Below, one piece after another: positions 6,806-11,768 of a stretch of DNA of 11,768 nucleotides (within the stretch, counting starts at the first letter, position 1; each line of letters begins with the position of its first letter). Location: the NCBI GenBank assembly GCA_964512045.1, contig CAZEJK010000154.1:1-11768 (forward strand). The letters are read 5' to 3'. The notes beneath the pieces were generated by a model. The model was not told where the DNA came from and searched no databases. It saw only the letters and a list, made by a program, of their open reading frames with translations. Position numbers and translations under genes: made by a program. The DNA is from CAZEJK01 sp964512045 (lineage in GTDB: Bacteria > Acidobacteriota > Thermoanaerobaculia > Thermoanaerobaculales > Sulfomarinibacteraceae).

Positions 6806-6841
6806 CGATCCCGATAGCGATCCCGATTTCGATTTCGATGG
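6806..6841 (+). repeat. Six in-register CGATNN hexanucleotide repeats
   Basis: The 36 bp are six consecutive CGATNN units with NN = CC, AG, CC, TT, TT, GG. A shorter related run (ATCGGG, ATCAGG, ATCGGA) lies at 6607-6624, inside the relic ORF. The array begins 8 bp upstream of the relic's start codon and contains the right inverted arm. The pattern points to slippage expansion followed by point mutation. Confidence 0.8.
6807..6839 (-). repeat. Right arm of inverted repeat flanking the four-helix-bundle relic
   Basis: This is the partner of 6583-6615, in inverted orientation with 29/33 matching by eye. It lies within the CGATNN array, just upstream of the relic's start on the minus strand. 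Confidence 0.6.
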
Positions 6842-6895
6842 CCCCAACCTCACCCTGGAGCATGTGGTGCGCTCTCAGAATGGGCTCCGCCCCGG

Positions 6896-6901
6896 TATGA
6901 T
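6896..6901 (+). promoter_or_regulatory. Candidate -10 box for the three-gene envelope operon
   Basis: TATGAT at 6896-6901 matches 5 of 6 consensus bases and lies about 48 bp before the first start codon. No good -35 is found 16-18 bp upstream (CTCTCA at 6872-6877 is the best), so it is weak or activator-dependent. The predicted leader is about 42 nt and carries GGGAGGT (6936-6942). Confidence 0.45.
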
Positions 6902-6909
6902 GCAGCGCA

Positions 6910-6928
6910 CCGAGCTCGGAGAGCCGAG
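6910..6928 (+). promoter_or_regulatory. Overlapping inverted repeats in the operon leader
   Basis: Three alternating 5-mers, CCGAG (6910-6914), CTCGG (6915-6919) and CCGAG (6924-6928), give a perfect 10-bp palindrome and a 5-bp stem with an AGAG loop that share the middle arm. They end 7 nt before the Shine-Dalgarno sequence, so they could be an operator or modulate translation. Chance is possible. Confidence 0.25.
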
Positions 6929-6949
6929 AGGTAGTGGGAGGTGGCAGCG

Positions 6950-7852
6950 ATGAGCAGGTGGCACGGTTGGCTGTCAAGTGTCGTTGTGGCCGGGATCGTC
7001 TTCAGCTGGATGGCGCCGACACCGGTCGAGGCCTCGAGCTTCAAGCGGACGCTGAAGCACCGTCTGGACGGGGCGTGGGTTGTTCTGCGGGTGGAAGCGT
7101 GGTCGAGCTGTGCGGGAGCGTACACCGACAACCGCGTGAGCAGTGGGACCGTCGCCAGCTCGGGAGATGTCCGGTTCCCCGTCGGTGAGCTTGGGAAGGT
7201 GGATGGCGTCCAGGTGAAACGGCAGCGGATCGATCTGAAGATCTCGCTGAGCGAGCCCGTGCTGGCGCCGTACATGGATGGGCCGTTCGAGCTGCTGGAC
7301 GAGCGCTCGTGCAAGGTCGAGATCGAGGTCGAGGTGCCGGCCGAGATGATGAAGGCCGCGGACCTGGAAGGGGCGCTCGAGCGCGTTCGGCGGACCATGG
7401 AGCTGCACGCCACGTTGGCCGAGGCCCATGCCAGCGATCTCTGGAACGAGCGGCAGCGGGCCTCCTACCCGCCGGACTATGAGCACACCCTCGCCCTCCA
7501 TGCGCGGTGGAGGGCGGAGCAGATGAACGTGGCAGTCAGCGAGCGCCTCCATGTCGCGCTCGACGACGCCGCCCGGCTGACAGCGAGGATCGATGACAAC
7601 CCGGAGTATCTGCAGGGCTTCGCGGAAGGCGCCGAGGCGATGCAGCAGTGGTGGGAGCGGGACTGCGGCGATCTCATCGGTGCACAGCTCCGATTCGAGG
7701 GGGATCGTCCGCCGTCCGCTCGCTCCGGGCCCTGGGTCGACGGCTGGGACGATGGACAGGAGCTGGTCTTCAACATTCTTCTGGCGCAGCGTCTCGAAGG
7801 TTGCTTCGTACCGGTACCGGAGGTGCCGGCCGACGCAGGTGCAAGACGATGA
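6950..7852 (+). CDS. Secreted protein of unknown function, first gene of the envelope operon
   Basis: The product has 300 residues from ATG 6950, with GGAGGT 7 nt upstream; an in-frame GTG at 6941 overlaps that site and is rejected. Residues 1-28 form a signal peptide: MSRWHGW n-region, hydrophobic SSVVVAGIVF core, and a likely VEA/SS cleavage site. I do not recognise the family. The mature N-terminal half (to about residue 125) looks beta-rich. The second half is strongly helical and charged (AADLEGALERVRR..., DDAARLTARIDD), with a possible coiled-coil character. Four cysteines in the mature part (C54 and three more) could form disulfides, fitting a periplasmic or surface location. Its stop overlaps the acyltransferase start by 4 bp (ATGA), so the two are probably translationally coupled and functionally linked. 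It may be a partner or substrate of the envelope modification steps (inference). Confidence 0.85.
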   Translation: MSRWHGWLSSVVVAGIVFSWMAPTPVEASSFKRTLKHRLDGAWVVLRVEAWSSCAGAYTDNRVSSGTVASSGDVRFPVGELGKVDGVQVKRQRIDLKISLSEPVLAPYMDGPFELLDERSCKVEIEVEVPAEMMKAADLEGALERVRRTMELHATLAEAHASDLWNERQRASYPPDYEHTLALHARWRAEQMNVAVSERLHVALDDAARLTARIDDNPEYLQGFAEGAEAMQQWWERDCGDLIGAQLRFEGDRPPSARSGPWVDGWDDGQELVFNILLAQRLEGCFVPVPEVPADAGARR

Positions 7853-9201
7853 GCACGACCAACGCGGTGTCAGAGAGACCACCGCGTGGTCTGTGGCAGC
7901 GTGCGGCGTGGATGGCCGAACGCACACCCGCGAGTCGCAACCGCTACGTCGACTTTCTCAGAGCGCTCGCGATCCTTGCCGTCGTCGTGGGGCACTGGCT
8001 GATCTCAGCACCGTACTTCTCCGACGGGGTGCCGGCGTACAGCCACCTGCTCGATCTCGCTCCGTGGACACGGTGGCTGACCTGGCTCTTTCAGGTGATG
8101 CCGGTGTTCTTCTTTGTGGGTGGTTTCTCCAACGGCGTCTCGTGGTCATCGGCCGAGCGACGCGGTATCGGTTACGCCGCGTGGTTGGATGGCAGGCTGC
8201 GGCGTCTGCTGGGGCCGGTGCTGCCGTTGTTGCTCACCTGGGGTGTCATGGTGGCCGTGGCACACTCGAACGGCGTCAGCCCGGCGATGATCGAGGTGGG
8301 GTCGCAGGTGGCCCTGGTGCCGGTGTGGTTCCTGGCCGTGTATATCCTGGTGGTGACGCTGGTTCCGCTGACGTTCTCGGCGTGGCGACGATGGGGGTAC
8401 GCCTCCTGCATCGTGCCGGCCGTGGTGGCTGCGGCCGTCGATGTCGCCTTCTTCGCAGGCGACCAGCGTGCGCTCGGCTGGCTGAACTACCCGTTGATCT
8501 GGGTGACGGTTCATCAGCTGGGGTACGCCTGGAGAGAGCGCCGGCTTGTTGGCGTCCGGACGGGAGCCGTGTGGCTCGGAGCCGGTGTGGGTGCGCTGGT
8601 GGTGCTGACCCACGCAGGACCGTACCCGCTGAGCCTGGTGGGTGTTCCCAGCGACGAGGTGAGCAACACCTTGCCACCGAAGCTTCCACTGCTGGCGCTC
8701 GGGATGGCGCAGATCGGCCTTCTGCTGATGCTCGAGGCCCCGATGCGGCGATGGCTCGAGCGACCTGCGCTGTGGGCCGGGACAATTCTCGTCAACGGCA
8801 TGATCATGACGATCTACCTGTGGCACTCCACCGTCATGATGCTTCTCGTGGGGCTGGCGTTCTGGCATGTCCCGGTCGTGTTGGATGTTGATCCAGCCGG
8901 TGCGATCTGGTGGTGGACTCGACCGCTGTGGCTGCTGGCGTACGCCGTGGCCAGCGTGCCGTTCGTGCTCGCGTTCTCGGCCTTTGAACGGCCGCGCACG
9001 GCGTCCCGGCCGGCCGCGGTGTGGCGCCAGCTTTTCGGCGGCGCCGTGGCGTGCTGCGGGCTGGCACTGCTGGCGCTGGATGGCGTCGGCTCGGCGGAAG
9101 GTTGGCTCGGGCTCCGCTGGCTCGCGCTCCTGCTGCCGCTGGCGGGGTGCGCGGTGGCCGGCATCGGGTTCCATTGGAGGGGGGCGAAGGCAGATGGGTA
9201 G
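7849..9201 (+). CDS. Acyltransferase 3 family integral membrane protein
   Basis: The product has 450 residues. The start is ATG 7849, inside the ATGA overlap with the preceding stop; a weak AGGT lies 8 nt upstream. The N-terminus reads RNRYVDFLRALAILAVVVGH, giving the R-x10-H motif of the acyltransferase-3 (OafA/YrhL-like) family (R38, H49). It is followed by the family's PVFFFVGGF segment (85-93), normally found as P-x-FF-x-x-S/G-G-F/Y. About ten to twelve hydrophobic helices follow, including GMIMTIYLWHSTVMMLL, which matches the late-conserved H-containing helix. Family members move acetyl or other acyl groups across the inner membrane onto glycans such as O-antigen, capsule or peptidoglycan. 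The acceptor here is unknown. An extra C-terminal pair of hydrophobic helices (about residues 397-444) follows the usual core. It lies between a secreted protein and an outer-membrane barrel, which supports an envelope-modification role. Confidence 0.9.
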   Translation: MSTTNAVSERPPRGLWQRAAWMAERTPASRNRYVDFLRALAILAVVVGHWLISAPYFSDGVPAYSHLLDLAPWTRWLTWLFQVMPVFFFVGGFSNGVSWSSAERRGIGYAAWLDGRLRRLLGPVLPLLLTWGVMVAVAHSNGVSPAMIEVGSQVALVPVWFLAVYILVVTLVPLTFSAWRRWGYASCIVPAVVAAAVDVAFFAGDQRALGWLNYPLIWVTVHQLGYAWRERRLVGVRTGAVWLGAGVGALVVLTHAGPYPLSLVGVPSDEVSNTLPPKLPLLALGMAQIGLLLMLEAPMRRWLERPALWAGTILVNGMIMTIYLWHSTVMMLLVGLAFWHVPVVLDVDPAGAIWWWTRPLWLLAYAVASVPFVLAFSAFERPRTASRPAAVWRQLFGGAVACCGLALLALDGVGSAEGWLGLRWLALLLPLAGCAVAGIGFHWRGAKADG

Positions 9202-10291
9202 CTTGAGGCGAACGGAGATCGATCGGGTCGTCAGACTCTCTCTTGCGGTTGTCGTAACGGTCGCAGGCTGGTTGATGCCTGCTTCGGGGGCGGCCGATGA
9301 TGGCGCTGATCCGACCCAGGAGGCGCCGCTGGTGAGCGTGCTCCACCTCGGCTCCCCGCTGCTCGAGAGCTGGCAGGGACAGACGCTTCCAGAAGGGCAG
9401 TGGAGCGTCTCGCTGGCCACCGCATACTTCAATACCTGGCATTACACGTGGCACATCGGTTCGGTGCACCGGCATCTCGGGCTTCGCGGCACAGCGCTCA
9501 CTCGCGCGACGACCAACGTGCTCGAGGAGTTCTACCCGCACGAGGCGGCACACCAGGTCGATGTGGAAGGATGGCGCACGGACCTCGTGGTATCGCTCGG
9601 TCTGGGTTCCGGCTGGACCGCGGCCGTGAACCTGCCATGGGTCGGCATCGGCTCGCCGAGCTGGGACGTTGTGCCGGAGTCGTTCCACGAGCTGATCGGC
9701 GCCAAAGGACAGCGACGCGACTGGTTCCCGCGCGGGCAGTCCGTGATCTACATCAAGTCGGGCCAAAGGAGCGTGCTCATCGACCGGCTGGACGGCTCGG
9801 GGGTCGGCGACGTCGGGCTGTCGGTCGGACGTCGGCTCGGCGAGTGGCGTGGCGGTGTGCACCGGTTGGCGGCGCACGTGGAGACGCCGACAGGCGACGG
9901 GGAAACCCTCCAGGGGAGTGACGGCTGGGACCTCGGAGTCCGCTACTTTGCGGACTGGCAGCTGCGTTCGTGGCGGATCGGCGTGGGCGCTGGGTACACC
10001 TGGCTGGACAGCTCGGGCGCCTGGCTCGGTCTCGAGCGCGACGATCTCTGGCACCTTCGCCTGCACGCGGGCTTGGAAACGAGCCGAATGACCCGTTGGT
10101 CCGCGGTGCTCCGTGCGGACAGCTCGCCGGTGGACGGCTTCGGTGAGGTCAGCGATCCGACCGTGGTGCTCCAGCTCGGAGTGCAGAGGCCGCTGACCGA
10201 CACGGTCAGCTGGTGGGTCGTCATCGGCGAGGACGCCGGCGGCGTGGCCGCGGACTTCACCCTCCAGGCCGGCGTGGGGTTCACGCTGTAG
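9194..10291 (+). CDS. DUF3187-like outer-membrane beta-barrel protein
   Basis: The product has 365 residues from ATG 9194, overlapping the acyltransferase stop by 8 bp; purine-rich GGAGGGGGGCGAAGG lies directly upstream. A signal peptide is evident: basic residues R5, R6, R11 and R14, core LSLAVVVTVAGWLM, cleavage near SGA/AD at residues 31-34. The mature sequence is a series of amphipathic strands with aromatic girdle residues and acidic turns. FHELIGAKGQRRDWFPRG (164-181) and GVGDVGL (203-209) resemble the FH...G...R...P and GD-containing segments of DUF3187 proteins. The C-terminus ends in hydrophobic GVGFTL rather than the usual aromatic residue. DUF3187 members have no established biochemical role. 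As the last gene of the operon it may export or display the product of the acyltransferase step, or simply share its regulation (inference). Confidence 0.78.
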   Translation: MGSLRRTEIDRVVRLSLAVVVTVAGWLMPASGAADDGADPTQEAPLVSVLHLGSPLLESWQGQTLPEGQWSVSLATAYFNTWHYTWHIGSVHRHLGLRGTALTRATTNVLEEFYPHEAAHQVDVEGWRTDLVVSLGLGSGWTAAVNLPWVGIGSPSWDVVPESFHELIGAKGQRRDWFPRGQSVIYIKSGQRSVLIDRLDGSGVGDVGLSVGRRLGEWRGGVHRLAAHVETPTGDGETLQGSDGWDLGVRYFADWQLRSWRIGVGAGYTWLDSSGAWLGLERDDLWHLRLHAGLETSRMTRWSAVLRADSSPVDGFGEVSDPTVVLQLGVQRPLTDTVSWWVVIGEDAGGVAADFTLQAGVGFTL

Positions 10292-10317
10292 TGCGCTAGT
10301 CGTGCTCCACGGCCGCG

Positions 10318-11460
10318 TCAGAACTTCAGCTGAAAGACGACCTGCGCGCGGTCCTCGGTGTCGCGATCCGGGTCGTCGAGCTCGCGCCGGTCGTAATCGA
10401 TCACGAGCATGTTGCCGCCGCCCATGTCGTACGCCACGCCGATGTAGCCTCTGTCAAAGCCGAGATCCGCGAGCGTTGTCGAGCGGTCGAAACGGTCGTA
10501 GCCGCCGTAGACCCTCCAGTGAGGTCCGAGTCGGCGTTCGGCGAACACGGACCAGCCGTCGAAGTCGGTGCTCTCGCTGGGATCGTTCGGCTCGACCCAC
10601 GTTCCCCGTTGATTGCCGGAGCCCGTCACCCACTGTGCAGTGACGGCACCCAGAAGGGACTCCCAGGAGACCATCGCGTCGTAGGTGTTCCAGTCCGGGA
10701 TCTCGTCGTTGGTACCTGGCTGATTGCCCTTGCCGAGGATTGCCAGACCGCTGACCTGCAGGCCTGGAATCGAGTCCGGTAGCGGCCGCACCGTCATCCG
10801 GGCCTCCGCCACCTTGTTCCTGTTCTTCTCCGTGGCGTGGTATCCACCGCCGTTGTAGAGCCCGACTGCGAAGCTGCCGTAGCGGTGGGCGTACTTCGAG
10901 TTGACATTCTCGCGGTACTCGGGACCGAGGAGCTCACCGAGCCCACCACCCAGGGTGACTCCGAAGTCGGCGGAGTTGAACACCCCGGAGCGCTCGATGA
11001 ACATCGGATCGCGCATCCGGTACATGTTGATGTGCTCCTCGAAGTCGAGCCACACTCTGTGCACGATGCCGGCCTCGAGATTGAGGTCGCGCACGAGCCT
11101 GCCGTGACTGCCGAGGTCGACCTTGGCGAACGCGTACTTGAGCCGGACCTCCATGTCGCCTGCGCCGTCGCCCTCGCGGTCCTGGGTGGTGTCGAAGGTG
11201 ATCCGGCCGGACAGGAACGGCAGGATCTCTACCTTGGTGGTCAGGTAGGCCCGGTGCACGAAGAAGTCGGAGTAGTCGCCGCTGCTGTCGTGGCCCTCCT
11301 CGTAGGTGAGGTAGAACAACCCCCCGAAGGTGATTCGCTCGTTGAGATTGATCACCGGCTCGTCGTCCTCGGCAGCGCTCGGCACGGCGAGGACGAGCGC
11401 TGCCAGGAAGATCCCCGAGGCGATGCCTGTGGCGGAGATGATGCTGAATGTCGAGGTCAT
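10318..11460 (-). CDS. Porin-like outer-membrane protein (phosphate-selective porin O/P type)
   Basis: The product has 380 residues from ATG 11460, which has GGGGAGG 10 nt upstream. ATG 11511 would add 17 residues, overlaps the upstream stop as ATGA and supplies a basic n-region (KRHR...RR) that the shorter form lacks, so the start is genuinely ambiguous. A hydrophobic signal segment (IASGIFLAALVLAVPSA) and likely cleavage before AEDDEP follow. The mature chain alternates polar and hydrophobic residues in strand-length runs and has the FVHRAYLTTKVEILPFLSGRI pattern of porin O/P-type barrels. It ends in VVFQLKF, a C-terminal Phe and classical BAM recognition signal. Length fits a 16-18-stranded trimeric porin. 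The solute is unknown, and phosphate specificity should not be assumed. It converges on the three-gene envelope operon with a 26-bp gap and probably shares a transcript with the gene upstream at the window edge. Confidence 0.85.
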   Translation of the reverse strand: MTSTFSIISATGIASGIFLAALVLAVPSAAEDDEPVINLNERITFGGLFYLTYEEGHDSSGDYSDFFVHRAYLTTKVEILPFLSGRITFDTTQDREGDGAGDMEVRLKYAFAKVDLGSHGRLVRDLNLEAGIVHRVWLDFEEHINMYRMRDPMFIERSGVFNSADFGVTLGGGLGELLGPEYRENVNSKYAHRYGSFAVGLYNGGGYHATEKNRNKVAEARMTVRPLPDSIPGLQVSGLAILGKGNQPGTNDEIPDWNTYDAMVSWESLLGAVTAQWVTGSGNQRGTWVEPNDPSESTDFDGWSVFAERRLGPHWRVYGGYDRFDRSTTLADLGFDRGYIGVAYDMGGGNMLVIDYDRRELDDPDRDTEDRAQVVFQLKF

Positions 11461-11507
11461 CGGGCGAATGCCTCCCCGGCGTTGAGATGGAGAAGGCCGG
11501 TGGCGCT

Positions 11508-11768
11508 TCATGGGTGTGAAGCTTGCGTGAAGTTGCCCGAAGAATCAACCTCAGCGGCCGAGGCCGGCGATTGGCCTTGAAGTTGCAGCGTGCCGTGGTA
11601 CCACGCCGGTTCCTCGAGGCTGGTGAACGGACGCAGCACGAGATACTGCAGAACCTGCCCGCTCGTGTCTGCGACCAGGATCGTCACGTATACATCGACG
11701 GGGTGGCGGACCCGGAGAGCCGGGATCCGGCTGCTTGGGCCGAGACCGGGGCCAGGACCGGTGCCGGG
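11508..11768 (-). CDS. C-terminal part of an unidentified protein (5' end beyond the window)
   Basis: The minus strand is open for 86 codons from the right edge to TGA at 11510-11508. The visible part starts with a Gly/Pro-rich dipeptide-like tract (PGTGPGPGLGP) and continues with VDVYVTILVADTSGQVLQYL, then RPFTSLEEPAWYHGTLQL. These are two hydrophobic strand-like segments typical of a folded beta domain, followed by a polar tail. This composition and the alternation of residues look like real coding sequence. No family is recognised. The G/P tract could be a linker after a lipoprotein or signal region, or a low-complexity segment made by hexanucleotide expansion. Its stop overlaps a potential porin start (ATGA), so it is probably the preceding gene of a two-gene operon. 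Confidence 0.55.
   Translation of the reverse strand, partial: PGTGPGPGLGPSSRIPALRVRHPVDVYVTILVADTSGQVLQYLVLRPFTSLEEPAWYHGTLQLQGQSPASAAEVDSSGNFTQASHP

Larger units (their letters stand above)
6583..6839 (-). mobile_element. Possible IVS-like or MITE-like element: relic ORF inside inverted repeats
   Basis: The ~257-bp unit consists of two 33-bp imperfect inverted arms with the truncated four-helix-bundle ORF almost filling the space between them. Intervening sequences of 23S rRNA are built this way, with terminal arms forming a stem and an S23-family ORF inside; this copy lies between protein genes. I found no convincing target-site duplication in the flanks and no transposase, so any mobility would be passive or past. 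The arms are made of simple hexamer-like sequence, which also allows independent origin by slippage. Confidence 0.35.

Noticed and set aside
6474..6900. Other small open frames on both strands around the four-helix-bundle relic
   Set aside because: They read through the hexamer repeats in other frames, giving repetitive Ile/Pro/Ser runs, and have no start signals.
6974..7927. 317-codon minus-strand open frame opposite the secreted-protein gene
   Set aside because: The plus-strand gene has a signal peptide, a Shine-Dalgarno sequence and an operon overlap. The antisense product has no folded-protein character.
8146..9432. Minus-strand open frames opposite the acyltransferase and DUF3187-like genes
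   Set aside because: Composition is dominated by Arg, Pro, His and Gln. The plus strand encodes clear membrane helices and the R-x10-H motif.
10837..11580. Plus-strand open frame of 247 codons across the porin gene
   Set aside because: It is antisense to a porin with signal peptide and C-terminal Phe. The Val/Glu/Asp-rich translation is typical of antisense reading.
1..11768. Searched for tRNA, rRNA, CRISPR arrays, transposase genes and phage genes
   Set aside because: No cloverleaf, spaced direct repeats, DDE-type or integrase motifs were recognised by eye. A small ncRNA could still be missed.

Overview
The window looks like chromosomal DNA from a GC-rich Gram-negative bacterium, most likely a myxobacterium-like lineage (Myxococcota or relatives). 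The reasons are the high GC, two outer-membrane beta-barrel genes, a deoxyhypusine-synthase-like gene, and a relic of a 23S-IVS-type four-helix-bundle gene set among degenerate hexanucleotide repeats. The taxonomic placement is an inference. I see no rRNA, tRNA, CRISPR array, integrase or intact insertion sequence.

Left part (1-1837). Two minus-strand genes, in transcription order: a small TerB-like-fold protein (1043-1624), then a deoxyhypusine-synthase-family enzyme (1-950) that runs off the left edge one base short of completing the expected catalytic lysine codon. A good sigma70-like promoter precedes the TerB-like gene. The 216-bp divergent region up to the next start also holds an extended -10 element placed so that the plus-strand gene may be transcribed leaderless.

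Centre (1841-6040). This is the highlight: one uninterrupted 1399-residue open frame encodes a complete DNA topoisomerase III (type IA), a Pro/Ala/acid-rich linker, and a complete RecQ helicase with zinc-binding, winged-helix and HRDC parts. RecQ and Topo III are normally separate partners that dissolve double Holliday junctions and decatenate DNA; here they are covalently joined. The layout recalls reverse gyrase (helicase plus type IA topoisomerase) but with the domain order reversed and a RecQ-type helicase.

Intergenic mosaic (6041-6949). It holds possible terminator hairpins, a small minus-strand protein with an H-x3-C-x2-C motif (6169-6423), and a 72-codon internally deleted four-helix-bundle ORF (6580-6798). 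That ORF lies between two ~33-bp inverted repeats (29/33 matching by hand alignment), one of them inside an array of six in-register CGATNN hexamers. The arrangement resembles a 23S rRNA intervening-sequence element lying outside rRNA.

Right part (6950-11768). A tight three-gene plus-strand operon with overlapping stop/start codons encodes a secreted protein of unknown function, an integral-membrane acyltransferase-3 enzyme and a DUF3187-like outer-membrane beta-barrel; it looks like an envelope-modification module. Facing it across only 26 bp is a minus-strand porin-like gene. Upstream of the porin, and probably in the same transcript, is the 3' end of another gene that runs off the right edge.
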